This document shows positions 13,908 to 28,000 of a stretch of 64,000 bases of DNA, piece by piece (position 1 is the first letter of the stretch; each line of letters starts with the position of its first letter). Below the pieces are notes generated by a model. It was not told the DNA's origin. It made no database searches and saw nothing but the letters and a program-made list of their open reading frames with translations. The stretch comes from Strix aluco. Lineage: Eukaryota; Chordata; Aves; Strigiformes; Strigidae. The stretch is taken from contig NC_133940.1 of NCBI RefSeq assembly GCF_031877795.1, positions 13,083,985 to 13,147,984 on the forward strand. Reading direction: 5' to 3'. The position numbers and the translations under genes were made by a program.

Positions 13908-14428
13908 GCAATTGAGGTCGCACCTTGATTACTGTGTTCAGTTTTGGGCCGCTCACTCCAAAAAGGACATTGAATTACTTGAGCGTGTCCAGAGAAGGGC
14001 AACGAAGCTGGTGCAGGGTCTGGAGCACATGTCATATGAGGAGCAGCTGAGGGAACTGGGGGGGTTTAGTCTGGAGAAGAGGAGGCTGAGGGGAGAACTC
14101 ATCGCCCTCTACAACAGGTTGCAGAGTACTGGGGATGAGTCTCTTTAACCAAGTAACAAGCAATAGGACAAGAGGGAATGGCCTCAAGTTGCGCCAGGGA
14201 AGGTTTAGACTAGGTATTAGGAAGCATTTCTTTACAGAACGGGTTGTTGGGCGTTGGAATGGGCTGCCCAGGGAGGTGGTGGAGTCCCCATCCCTGGAGG
14301 TGTTTAAGAGTAGGGTCGACATAGCGCTGAGGGATCTGGTGTAGTTGGGAACTGTCAGTGTTAGGTTAATGGTTGGACTGGATGATCTTCAAGGTCTTTT
14401 CCAACCTAGACGATTCTGTGATTCTGTG
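13908..14428 (+). mobile_element. CR1 3' fragment, second subfamily
   Basis: This is a 5'-truncated copy holding the last part of ORF2 (the [26 protein letters not shown] region) and the 3' UTR. It ends in two ATTCTGTGA units. It lies about 40 bases after the tail of the preceding CR1 copy, in the same orientation, but has a different tail motif. From about 14134 onward it is nearly identical to the copy at 21773-22070. This points to one source lineage and a fairly recent age. Confidence 0.92.
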
Positions 14429-14429
14429 A

Positions 14430-17400
14430 AATAAGGTGAATAAAATACATACTGAATGAACATTAAGTTTTGTAACAGCTGGGCCAGTGGTGAGGTCAAA
14501 TAACACAGTGGAGATCATAGGATGGCTTTCGACCCAACAGGCTCCTGCAGAAATCAGTGGCAATATTATTACTATCATGGCATCATGTAATGAACTTCAG
14601 TGACAACCCAGCTTGAGGGGCTTATCATTTGGTAATGCTTCTGGGGTTTCTCAGAACTGACCATTGCCATGCTCTTTTACAACCCCAAAGAATACTAGTT
14701 GACAGGAACTGCTAAATGGTAGTTATTTTTTTTTTAGCAGAACTTCTCTATACTGACGAACGTGCATCCATTTACCATGCAGAAAAGTTTATTAAAGGGT
14801 AAAGTAACACACCATGTGATCATCAAGATCATCATTTCGTACTAGACGTGGTTCTGGCCACACCTCTGTTTTCCCTAGTCACAATTTTCTAGGTGTTGCT
14901 CTTGGCAAGTACAAAGACTTGTGCTTTGCTCGTGCAATAACAGAGTGCTCAGGACACTGTTACTATTTTGATTTGTATTGCACTACATTTATAAGTACAT
15001 TCAGTAACTTCCAACATATTTTCTCACAGAATGTACAGCACAATCTGGGCCTGATTTTCATGAGCCTTCATTGCTAGCAGACAATAGCATATGGTAGATT
15101 AATCTGACATGTTGTTACATTTTCCTATACTAACCTTTTCAGGGAGGAAAAAATAAATAACTGTTTGACACACACACAAGGAATGTTGGTCTGCAACTCA
15201 GGTCAGTGTAGGCCTACAAAATTCCTCTTGGTTTTATTGCTGGCATTGTCATTAACAGTGTTCTGTGCCTGTTATCTGGTCAGATGAATTCTTTTTCTGT
15301 TATTTCAAGACATTCCAGTACATTAAGCTTAAAGTTGTCACTGATGTGTATGCAGTTTATAAAATAATGTTACCATTACCTCACCATTTCACTTTGCAAT
15401 AAGATATCCTCCCTCCTAGTGTTCTGCCCCACAGTATGACAATGTCATGTACTCCTCCCAGTGATTTTCCCTCAGTAAAATCTATGACTGTGGTTTTCAT
15501 AGTAATTGAATTACTGTACTGAAGCAGTTGCTGCCCATTTCTTCACAGTTCTGCTGAGGATTAGTGTGAAAGGTTATTTGGTGCTAGGTGCTGTCTGACC
15601 TAGAGCAACCAAATCTGAACACAGCCGTTTGCTATCTACTTTATTTCAGAAGCACCCAAAAAACCCATTTCTCTCCTTACAGTCTGGGCCTCTGTAGCAA
15701 ACTTTTGTCCCACACTGATGATCTCAGCAGCCAGACTCCATACTAGCAAACACTGCCAAGGGCTGGAGGGTAGGAGCTTCCTCTTGCTGATGTTGATAAC
15801 ACCAAGATCATGTTGCTTGTTGCTGCTCCTCCCCCTGTTCCTACTTACCTTCTTGCTTTCTATGTATTCCAACAGTGGATGTGTAGCTCTTCACACGTCC
15901 TCAGCAATCCATTTGCCCAGGCATGGATAATCTTTTTCATTTTCCCTAATTCTCATATTGCAGTCACCAGTGAATCCAGGGTATGGGTGCACTACAACAG
16001 CACCTTACCAAGCTGCTGTCCTCAATTCCAGAGATGAAGAGTTCAAGGACAATCTCTCTCCTCTGCCAGCAGGAGAGAACAAGCATTTCGTCATTTTCTT
16101 CCTTCTGAAGATCTTACCTGTTTTATTGTCTCTTGGACACATCTGACGTGGCAGATCCTTGGAACAACTATTTTCATTTTTAACACAGCAGTGCTGCCTG
16201 TTCTGATCAAACCCAACAGCAGCCAGCAGTCAGCCATCACCTCCTGAGAATCCTCCTTGCTAAAAAGGCCTTGTCTGTCTCTTAACACAATGTAACCAAA
16301 TCGTTTGGCTCCTGGATGTACCTTTGGGGAACTGTGGCTGGGATACTAGCAAAGACATGTTGAAAAGAAGGAAAAATGTAAATGAAATGGAGAAATATAT
16401 GCGAATGAAGGGGGAGGGGGGACGTGCTGAAAAGAATAGAGGGGGTTGTCATGAAATGTCCATGAGAAGGCAGGCTGAGAAGGACAAGGCACAAAAAGAT
16501 CACCAAAGCTAAAGAAGAAACTGAAAGAATCAATGAAGAGATGTAAAATCCAGTTCTGACAGACGAACTAACAAGAAAAGTAAAGAACAGGCAGAAGCAG
16601 ATTACATCTCATTTTTTGTACTATGCTGCTGAGAGGTCTTAGCAAAGTGGAGCAGCTTGTATGCATAGGTGGTGTGCTGGGTAACTCCTGGGAGGATTCC
16701 CTCTTGGAGCAGTGTGAAAAGGGTGTATCTCCTTTTTTGTATCACTTTCATCTGGAAAGAAACCTATGTTTCCATTCCAAAAGTGCCTCAAGAATTGAAA
16801 TACCATGAGGTAAGTAGAAACAATTGTGAGATGAGAGACAAATACCTGGACCAGTTCCTTTGCAAATCACTGGTGTAGACCTAGCAAGCAGGTTGGTCTT
16901 CATCATTAGTGTTACCATCTTCCTTCCAAGTTCATCATGAAACTTAATCATTGTACAGAGGCTACTAACTTTAATCCTCATTAGGGAATAAATAGACTGT
17001 ACTCCAGGAGCTAGATTCCCAACCCAGTGAGTAATTACTTTGATTTCAGGATTTACAACAATGTAACTGCTCAGAATGTTTTCTCTCTTCCTGTGTCCAA
17101 ATTGTTTTGTCTATGCAAACTTCCATATTTAGACTTATAAATACAAAGGCATATTTTACTAAGGGATGCAAATTAAAATTTTCTCCTTTACACATGCTTG
17201 CTTTTAAGGCACTCGCACCCTCTCCTCTGTTAGGAAGCAGCCACGTTACCTCAGTTTTCAGGGCCTGGATGTTCACCAGTGCAAACAAGAGATAGGTGTC
17301 AGTTTATTTGGAATAGCTGACAGTGTTGTGGCAAGTAAATCTGTGCCATTTCAGGGCCTATGCAATAACAGATGTCACACATTGCAGAGAGGCCATGCCA

Positions 17401-20400
17401 GCTTGAGGACACAGATACAGACTTAAGTTCAATACATGGCAAATTTATTATTATTCAAGGAGTTATGTTATTTCACAACTCTTTTTCACAGCTAGAATTT
17501 TCCCAAAATAGACTATCCTTATGTCTATGACTTTAGTCTAAGACACATTAAAAAAGTAGTATATAGACTTGGGGTTATGGGTTGAAAACTTAACTAAAAT
17601 TATTTATTTTGAAGTATCATCACCACATGACCACAAGTAATCCACCTGTTTTTTTATAGAACCAGTGAATTCTTTTCTAATAAAATGGAGGGAGAGAGGA
17701 GGGCAGTCAGCAGAATTGCTCATGTAATACCTGTTCAGATCTTGACTGTTGTGGCTACATCCTAAAACATTATGCAGGAAGACAGAGGTGTTGTTCATGT
17801 TAATAAATTACGTTTTGTCTACAAACTTCCATTCTCAAATGAGTAGACATTACGTGCACCTACCCTAAGCCTAAAATCATTAATCGTTTAATTTGTCTTA
17901 AATTGTACTACTGGACCATAAAACATCCACACTGGTACACCAGTGTAACTCAGTTGACTTTGGGTCTATCACTGCAAAATTCACAGAAATTTGTCTGGGA
18001 GTTAATGTAGTCCATGTCAGACTTTTTTAACCTTATTGCCATTTTATACAAGCATCTAATTGCCTTAAAGAATTAAGCCTAACAATCTGCTATAAGAAAA
18101 CATTTAAAGTAACCTCAGACAATCAATAGAACATTGTTCTTTCTAGGATCGTGTCCTCTAAACCTTCTTCCGTGTAAATCAGCATGTTACCATTATAGTT
18201 CAAGTCTTCAGTGGGATATAGTGAAGTTATAATTTCTCACTGCCTGCTTTAGGATGCTGTAATATTTCTGACCTGCATGTGTACAGTCTCAAAAGTCAGA
18301 CAGACTTGTAAAGAACTGACACTGAGATTTTTCACAGAGTAGGCAGATGGTACCTACAGGCAGGTGGATGGCTATAGGAGACACACTAGGACAACGCAGA
18401 AATGGAACTGAGGAAGCCCCATCCATTTTACTTCACAGACCCTTTGCAGTCTCCTGACCCTACTGTCTGAATTAGAATTGTCTTAGAATCTCTAGTTCAG
18501 AGTTTGTTTACAGCACTGGCTTCTTTTTCTTGATAGTTGTTCAAGGTTGTAAAGATCTGTCTAAAAATAAAAATTAGAACATGTCCCTTGTGCACATTTC
18601 TGTCTCCTTTGTCAAATGAGACCAACCAGAAAGCAACTGACACTAATACTCACAGTCTTGGTTGAATATAGAACATTGCTGAATACACCAGGGCACCGGT
18701 GAGCACTGCGCTCAGTGCACAATGCCTCTGTGAATCATCCTGGCAAAAGACGAGCATTGTAACCTGCATTAAGTTGTGAGGAAGAGATCTTCTATTTGCA
18801 GAACTTGCTGCGTTAGGAGAAATAGAAGTATGTACTCAATGGCTGTAGAAGCCTTCACAGATCAATGACAAAATTCCCTTGGTTCTCAACAGTCTTCAGT
18901 GTCTGGGGCATCTAGTGTAAATACTACCAAAATTCCCTTTCTGTATTAATCTATCAGGCTATTGCATACTCCAGAGCTTTAAATTATTATCATCATTGTG
19001 AATGTAGGCACATTTTGTTCTTTCTCAGCAGTTGAGCATGCTAAGATGCATACCATCACTGTCATTTTACCACCTTGTCTTTCTGCTTGAAATTGTAAAA
19101 GAACTTGGAAGCGTTTATTCCGATTCTGTACTTAAGTGCCACATAATCTTATTCCAGATATCTGTGAATGCAAAAATAACTTGCTTTTTGAATATTTTCC
19201 TATACTTTTGCTTTAATTGTATTTGTGAGACACTCAAAGGTACTGTCTGTGTTTGTGTTTGTAGATCCTTTATTACAATGTGATTTCCAAATTTCAGTAA
19301 TACTATTTCATTTTGTTTTCATGGCTAGGATGTTAGACAGATACCTAATATACTAAAAAGCTGTAGCTCTGTGTGGGATGTGTGTAGCCTCTTTTAGATA
19401 GCTTAAGAAAACATTTTGATATTCCAGAACATTCCCCCATAATGTTCTTGAAAATATCTAACATTTTGTACAATCTACTGAATTCCAAAAGGAAAAAATA
19501 TTCTACAGTGTTGTCAGACCTTTACATAAATATTCTTCCCGCTCCTTTTTCTCCTTCTATCTCAAGAATGGTTATTTTAACAATGAGCTGGAATCTTCAC
19601 TAGAGACACAAGTATCACCTCTTTCTCCTTCTAGAGGAGTCTGACTGATTTTTTGCAGGTTCTCACCATCATTTCATCAAAGATCTACCAGATTGCAACA
19701 GACACCCCAGTGGGACTCCATGAGGTTGCTGGTTCTTTGCTCTCCCAGTTATAGAGTGCTGTGCTTGGAATGAAATTATTTACATTACCGTTGATTAGTA
19801 TTACTAATTTTGCAGAGGTATGCAGCTGGTGTTGGGAAGCCTGAGCACTTGGCTAAGCTGGTTGTTGTGTGGTAAATGTAGTTTGTAAGAACAACTTAAG
19901 ATAAAGTTTTGTCTCAGTACCCTAATCTTTTTAACCTCTTATCAGTGTCCCAGCCCAGTCTGAAAGGTTTCACAAGCTTTGCAAAATAAGAAAGCTTTCA
20001 GGACCCCATCTATGGTGAATAAACAGGTAGTTCTGGGATAAGAAATTCTGACACCTACTATCCAGGATCATGTTTCATCAGTATTTTAGTGTGATCAGTG
20101 CATTAAAAATGAATGCCCAGACAACTGAAAGCCACACTATCCACAACTAAATATGGATGTATGACTATGGTAGTGAACATTTACAACTATGTCTTCCAAG
20201 TTTTTCATTCCTTATTCTTTGAAACCAAAGTTTCTCCATTGGTAGGAAGTATGTTGCACCCAATTTTGTCCTTTAGACTTTACTCTGACATGTGATGACT
20301 AAATGTTACCCTGATGTTTGACCTCAGTCACAAACCATATACTGCTTGGTAGTCTAAGAATGTTTAGCCTGTGTCTGACCTCATAAATCATTAGTGGAGT

Positions 20401-20408
20401 GTGGAAAT
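14430..20408. other. Intergenic desert, nothing recognised
   Basis: There is no supported coding exon, RNA gene or mobile element. Small open frames are scattered on both strands and lack conserved features. Base composition is AT-rich and uniform. Confidence 0.55.
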
Positions 20409-20490
20409 GTGCAGCGCTGTCATCTCTGGTGCGTGGGGTGAAGACGACCGCTCGGGGCGTGGCTCAGGTGCCACCTCTCGGTGAGAAGAG
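20409..20490. other. Isolated CpG-rich patch
   Basis: About 80 bases contain seven CpG dinucleotides (for example GCGCTG, GGTGCGTG, GACGACCGCTCGGGGCG) in a region otherwise nearly free of CpG. No open frame or known element is visible. It could be a small inserted sequence, a remnant of a GC-rich transcript or a short unmethylated regulatory site. Confidence 0.6.
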
Positions 20491-21663
20491 GAACAATTAT
20501 GTTGATGGAAAAAAAACCCCAAAAATCTGACTGCATTTTTTTCTTCGTTTTTCAATCTCTCTGTCTGTCTTTTCTATCTTCAGTGAATATACAGATCGGC
20601 ATCAGTCAACCTAAATCCAGTAAAAGACTCACCCTTCTTTAGCTGAATGATGGAGACGTAGATATCTGCTGTTCATTTGACTATGGTTCTTTACACCACT
20701 GATTCCCCTTTCAAAATCCTTAAGCTTAGTGATGCTTAAGCAGAACCCATTTTTTGAGGAATAACATCTTGGGTGACTTATAATAAGTCCACACTGTTGA
20801 TCCAAAAAGGATCATTTAAAAAATTGTCTATATAGTATTATTTAATCTTTAGCTTAGTCCAGAAAAGTAAGCAAATCTGTTACAAGGCATCAGCAAGCCA
20901 TGGATGAATACAGCTGAGAGGAAAGCAGGTCATTCTCAAGGACAGGGCTGTTCTGCTTCTGTAGAATACACTTTCTGTCCTGGAGTTTCAGAAAACACAC
21001 CTGCTTCTGACAGTGCATGCTGTTAGTTGAAAGGTTTTTTGAAGAGAGTTTTTGTGTCTGTTGATTTGTTGTGTGTAACGAGCAGTTTAAGTTAACATGC
21101 TGAATATTTTCACTCATGCCATATTCTCCTGTGCCACAAACAGTACTTACAAAGAAGTAATTAAGTGGATAATTGTCTGGCAGGTACCTGGCAGGTTATA
21201 TCTGCTAACTAGGTTTCCCATGCAATATGTGCTTTACTGATTCCATTATTACCCATTGGAATATACTTTAAAAGCAATTTTTTCAGGATGCATCTTGGTC
21301 TATTTTTTTCATTACCCTCAATCCTGGTGTTTATCTCTTAAGGTTCATAAAGCATCTATTTTGATGGGTACACGTCTGTTCTCTCAGTTCTTATTTACAT
21401 GACTGTCTTCAATTTCCAGGTTTTCTTGTTACGCACATTTGTATGGTGATTTCATCAACTCTCATCTTCAAAGCTTGTCCATGCTTGGAAGTTTTTCAGG
21501 TCTATCTCTCCATTTCTAAGCATTCTCCTATGACAATAATGTTGCTTCATTTCCTGTTGAATATCTTCTTCGCAGGAAATAATACCACAGTCCTCCCTGT
21601 TGCTCAACCCTGTAATAACGTGCTGCTTCATTCATCTAGGATTCAAATTCCACTGCTTCATGC
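20491..21663. other. Intergenic, nothing recognised
   Basis: AT-rich sequence with only short unsupported open frames, lying between the CpG-rich patch and the next CR1 copy. Confidence 0.5.
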
Positions 21664-22071
21664 AAAACGAGGAGCGGCTGAGGGAACTGGAGTTGTTTAG
21701 TCTGGAGAAGAGGAGGCTGAGGGGAGACCGCATCGCCCTCTACAACTATCTGAAAGGAAGTGGCAGAGAGCTGGGGATGAGTCTCTTTAACCAAGTAACA
21801 AGCAATAGGACAAGAGGGAATGGCCTCAAGTTGCACCAGGGAAGGTTTAGACTAGATATTAGGAAGCATTTCTTTACAGAACGGGTTGTTGGGCGTTGGA
21901 ATGGGCTGCCCAGGGAGGTGGTGGAGTCCCCATCCCTGGAGGTGTTTAAGAGTAGGGTCGACATAGCGCTGAGGGATCTGGTGTAGTTGGGAACTGTCAG
22001 TGTTAGGTTAACGGTTGGACTAGATGATCTTCAAGGTCTTTTCCAACCTAGACGATTCTGTGATTCTGTGA
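21664..22071 (+). mobile_element. CR1 3' fragment
   Basis: A 5'-truncated CR1 copy of about 400 bases. It covers the end of ORF2 ([18 protein letters not shown], then [16 protein letters not shown] and [12 protein letters not shown]) and the 3' UTR, ending in two ATTCTGTGA units. It shares long identical stretches with the copy at 13908-14428. Confidence 0.93.
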
Positions 22072-25000
22072 AAACATTCCCTAATAACATTTCTAATAAA
22101 CATATTTGTTCTTTCCCCATAGCTATGACTCTCTAAGGTCACTCCCCAGCCCTGACTGTTGTAACATCTTCCATACTTTTGATGATCTGGAATTTCCTTC
22201 TTCCTTCTCCCCCATAGTTTGTATAAAGTGTATTTTTTAGTCTCATATTTTTAGCCTGGCGATCTGACCAGATCCTTCCATCTTCTCTGACACATAATTT
22301 GATGTGCTAAACATTACTTTCCATCTCCCCTTACTTAAGTATCCTTAGCTCACAGTGAACCACCTTGAACTTGACCTTTTTGGAGGTGCTCCAGGACCTG
22401 TAATATTGACTAGAGTTGCACAGCTGCACAAAATCCCATTTGAGCGTTATGTAAGAAAAAATGTTCAAAACCTAAGGACAGGAACAAAATGTAACATTTT
22501 CCAGTATTTCAAACCCCATAGAGAATCACTGATGACAAATTTAACAAGCAATTGTTTGTGTCAGACAATATGACAACTATTGAGCAGACAGCTGTTGCTC
22601 CAGATGGAATATGTATGACAGCTGGTAGGTCCAGGTGCATCGCTCTGGAATAAATCAACAGAACATTGGCATGTTAGTTTATTCTTGGCTGTTTTGATGG
22701 CACTTCTATCAGTTTCTTGGATACTCTGCTCTCAGTCCTTAAGAAACCATTTCTTGCACAATGGTGTATTAATTTGATGAAATTTAGATAATAGGGAGAG
22801 GATTTACAGTGATTATTAACAGATAAGAATTTAGGGACACAGCCTATTATAATTCTATGAGCATATTCACCTTGATTTTTTAAAACATGATTACAGGAGG
22901 TGCTCGCTTTTCCTGTACTTTGTCTTTTAGATATTCTTAAGTTGTTCAGGAGCAGAGAGAGCATTTTACCTATAGGTAGCTTATCTGTATCTTCATTTTC
23001 TTGACTGGGACACTGTGCCAAGTACAACAATGTCTGAACCTTTATTGAGGAAATTGTCTACTTTCTGAGAACTGAACTAGGATCAATAATAAATGCCACC
23101 TAGGTCCCTGAATGAGTTGGATGGATTTGATTGGAGGTTTAAATGTGAAAGGTTCTACGGCCTATTACCAGTACCCTGAATCATCCTATTATCTGATCTG
23201 TTTTAGTGCCTAAAAGGAAAGAATAGCTCTCAGTATCCCTGCAAAATAACCTTGAAATATAAATCCATAGGTCATCTAGGAAATTCCTCATGTTTCTGAC
23301 TGAGTTGGTTTAGCTGTCTCCTTTCTGAAGAGAAATCTTCATATTCTTAAACCTCTTCTCAAGAGAACAGTAACATGGAGAAATAGGATTTTTAAAGATG
23401 ATAATCCCTTTCCTCGCTTTGATATAAATTCTAAAGGAATGCAGAAAAACAATTTATAGAATTAGTGCTTGTTTTTTCTGAATATTTACCTTTCTTGCCT
23501 GTTTGGTGATAAAATCATAAAGGTTCTTATAAATCACTCACAGCTTGCATTTCCCCCATACTTACTACGTTTTTAAAATAAATTCCTCACTGACAGACTA
23601 GTACAATCATGGGAGTTAATAATCAGATTTAGTGTTCTTTGGTGAATCAGTACTTACACTGCAGCAATGTACAGTTTGTTATTAATAACTGTAGTGGGAA
23701 TGAGAATCCATCCTACTGAGTATTTGGTAAATGCTGTAAAAATGTTGTGGGAAGATTCACGTGCTTTCTGTTATAAAAAATCCATTCCAAAGGTCAATAG
23801 CTTGTCAATAGAAAAATAGATTAGGCTGTTACATAATAGGTTATACACTGACCTAGCTTTGGGTCTCCATAAATAAATAAAACCTGTAAAAGAGTAGAGG
23901 TTAAAATGAAACTTGCATCTGGGCTTGCTCTTAAGCCCTTCTTCTCATCCTTGGGATCAAACATCTAATGGATCAAGCATTTAATGGATATTCCTTAAAA
24001 TGATTGGAAGGAGAGGGGCACTCACAATCAGATCTTACATTTTGCTTTTGGTCTGGCTGAGGGCTGAGGATATTCAGGAAAAAGAAGAGTAGATGGTATC
24101 CTCCATGTAAGTCTTCCCTAGCAAAGATGGCAGCCTTACTGTTTGTCCCTGGGGAGCAGAGATGAGCAGCAGCCTTTGTGTGACACCAACATCCGACAGT
24201 TGCAGAATCTCCATGGCTATCCCACATCTACACTGACAACTGCAAAGGAACCACAGAGAGGGGGTTGCCTTCACAGTGCCCTACCAAGGCAAAGAATTCA
24301 CATGCAAAGAAACCCATACGTAACACATTGGGGTTTTCTATTTGGAAAAATGTTTATCTTCTCCCCACTAAGTATAGAAAGTAAGTTATTAATGCACTTT
24401 GCTGCCAAAGAGCAAATTGCTATTGCAACCAAAGAGAACTAGGCCAATGGCCAGAAGTGTCACAGTGGTTTTATGGAACCAAGACAATTCACTGGAAGTG
24501 CTTCTGCATGTCCTATATCTTACTTTAGTAAATTTGGTTGGAGGGTATATATATAGTATAAAGGAAAACACAAATGAGAATCAGCTCATTTTGTACAGTT
24601 CCTCTTCTTTACTGACAACCCTTCCTGTTAAAAGGCTTGTGAATAAGAAACTTTTCTTATTGTTCAAGCAGCCATGTTTGTTTGTATTTGTTTCACTGGC
24701 ATGTTTAATGTCTCCTTGCGTTATTTGTAGGTACAAAATAGCACACCCTCTGATCCTAAAATTTATCCTTTGGGATCCAAGCTGGGTCTCCTGTTGTGTT
24801 CATCTCATTGTGTACGTACAAGGCTAAAAGGAATAGAGGGAGAAAAACTGCTTCCAAATATTCCAATATTCTAAATATTCAGGTCTATTCAAATTGGTAT
24901 ACTCAGAGGAAACCTAACGCACTGTTCCAGTTAACAGCTGTTGTAGGACCAACAGGGGGAACTCGCATCTGTTTTGTGAGTTCTCCCAAAATGACAGTAA

Positions 25001-28000
25001 TTTTATTTTTTTTATTTTAGAAAAGTGATAATTAATTTAATAAAAGCAATGATATGTTGAAATTGTAACTGGAGGAATATCCTGCCCAAAATAATAGAGC
25101 TATTTTAAGCTGCAATACATTTAGTACCTAAACTGCTCGATATTGTAACTTTATCTGTATTTGTCTTTAATTTGAAATTGCTCTGATGCCTATTGATTAG
25201 TTTCATCTGAAACACAAGCATCTGTTACAAAATATTGATTTTCGCATCACCTTTTAGCCAAGTAGGTTAATTGAATGGTGCTTGGGGAAATTATCTCAGA
25301 TGCCGTCTCTGTCTAATATTTGTCTTCAAAATGCTGATGGAATTGTTTGACATTTAGCCAAGATACCTGCCAAAACTGGAGCTTAAGTAGTGAGGCTGTG
25401 TAACAGAGGTAGTGATTAAAGTTACATTTTGAAGAAACTTCATTTATTCCCTATTTAGACAAAACAAACAAAACTAAAGGCCAGATTTGGCTTCCATTAG
25501 TTAGTGGGAGTTTTGCCACTATTTTAACAGTTGACTGTTGGGTTACTGATATTTTAGGGAACACTCAGGGTACCACTGTCCTTGCAGTTTAAGTTAGTAT
25601 AGAGTACTCAACTGTCATGAAAACCCACCTATATTTACAGTGGTGTTTTGTATTGTACACGCATGTGGTACTCAGGTCAAAATAGTTTCTTTTGGTTCCG
25701 GGTTTCAGTACAAATTCAAAACCTAGTCTGGGTTTCAGTCAACACTTAGCAGACAGTATGCTTATTCACAAAATAACAAGTGTTGTCTCATTAAAATAAG
25801 AAACAATTCAGTTGTTTATACTTGTGGTGAGAACCTAATTAATCTACTTTAGAGTTACCTTTCATCTGTACTCTTTGCTATCCATGTTCCTAAAGTGAAA
25901 ACAGTGAACTTCATTCTTTCCTCACATTAGAAAATTTACCACGTTCCAACTTCATTGCCTTTACTAAATAATGCCTAATTAGTCTGATGTGAGATTAAAA
26001 TTATCAGGTCAGTTTGTTCAACATTTAGGAGAGACCACCCTAAACTTCAGTGAGTTTACATGTGCTCTCAGTGTGGATTATTGTCTGATGATGGAAGGGG
26101 TTTGTTTAGCAGATGTGCCAACAAGCATCATGGTTTACAGTGAGTTAATGAGTGTGATTTCACTATATTGATGTTATATGAAAAGTGTATGGTTTCTCAG
26201 GTATAAATTTAGATAAAATTAGGCTTCCAGGCAGTCAGATACACTGTCAAAATAGATTTAATATATATGTAAGTATTGAAAATACCCTCAGCTGTGTAAC
26301 TAGAAGTGCTTCCATTATACAAACTGGAAGAGTATTTAAAAAAACTGCTACAATACTGCAACCATTTCTACATGTTCACAGTTTTCCCAGCATGGCTGTA
26401 AACCTCTGCAGCCAGTTTTTATTCACTTCTTGACTTGCTGGGTGTGCTGCTGTAAGCTGACCTAAGTGCCTGGTGCTGCCAGAAGGGGCAGTCCTGCCCT
26501 AAGTGTGTGCTTCCATCACCTTCCTTGTGCCAGGATAGATGCGGGAAATGAACTCAAAATCAACCCAACAACAGCATGATTTTCAGCCAGATCAGTTCTG
26601 TGATCAGTCTCAGCAAATATCTACGCAAATGCAGGCAGAAAGGAAGTGATGGGAATGCACAACTGAGGATAGCACAGGAGAAAAAAAGGGACCACAGTTC
26701 GTTGGTAGTGGGTTGCATGTATGTCAAATTCAAGTGGCAGCCGCAAGGTATCACTTCACAACATGGCAGGAGCAGCATAACAGCGTGTTGGTTCTCTTCT
26801 CACCTATCTTCCCTCCTTCCCCTTCTCATCCCAGCCATAAACTTCAGCTACTTACCTTTATTTGCCAGCTATTGCTTGCAAGATCACTTTTTGATCCATT
26901 TTAGCTTGCCAAGTATATAGCGGGTAAGAAAAGGTGGCATCTTCCACCATTCTAGTTAATTAAATTAACTCTGCAAAAGGTGAACTTGATAGTCAGAACA
27001 GATAGATAACCCAGAGAGCAGGGTAAGTCCAAAGAAAGGTATGCTGCTTTCACTGCTGCAGAGCTATTGTGCCAGCTCAACAGATCATAGAACCACCGTT
27101 CAGCTGCTCAGACAATGCTAAATATCTTACAGTATTCAGGGAATAAAAGTAAAACGTACTCCATTAATAATCATACAGGATTTTCTTAACTCTTCCATCT
27201 ATAAAAAAAAGCAAGTGACAAAACTCTTTGCTTCCAGCTGGAAGTAAATGGCTCTTCACTGGAAAATGATTCCTTAAATGGTCACAGGTATGTTTGGCCT
27301 GGAGAAATATTACTTAGCATTTGATTGTTGTTAAGTCATCCCACTAACCAGTTAATTGTTGTGGCCTACCTACTGATGCCCAGCATTCAAGCCTGAGCCA
27401 AATGTAAATTGAGCTCAGAATATGCTACAAGCTGACCTGAACTAACAATTTCAGGCAGCATATAAACCATACTTCTAGCCCTGCAGGCCTCTTTCATCTG
27501 AGTGAACTTTGCTCAGTAGCTCTATTAAATCTATAATGTGAAGTGGTTAGTGCTCCATCTATAGCTGATCCAAACATTATTCATAAAAAATTATTTTTAA
27601 TGAAAATTGATTTTAAACTAAATTAGACTACTCTCAAAAGATGTCTCTTTCTTTTTTGAAGGGGAAAAGATATTGGGGAAAAAAACAGACACCTGAAAAT
27701 TGGGAAGAAAAATTGCTTTTGACCAAAAACGCATGAAGAACTTGTTCACAAACAAAACTTCCTTGTTTCTTGTTTGTGTATCTGACTTTAAAAATGCTGG
27801 GTTTATTGAGAGTATCAATGGAAAGGAGCTCATTTTCCAGCTCCTGTTACACATAAATATCTGATACTCTGACCTGGACAGAAGCAGGGGACAGCGATGG
27901 CTATTAAGTCTCGCAGTACCTTTTTATTTTAGATTCTGATGGACCCCTAGTGCAATTTAGAACACATTTAGAAGTTGTGTTGTAGCTCAGATTTTTCCTT

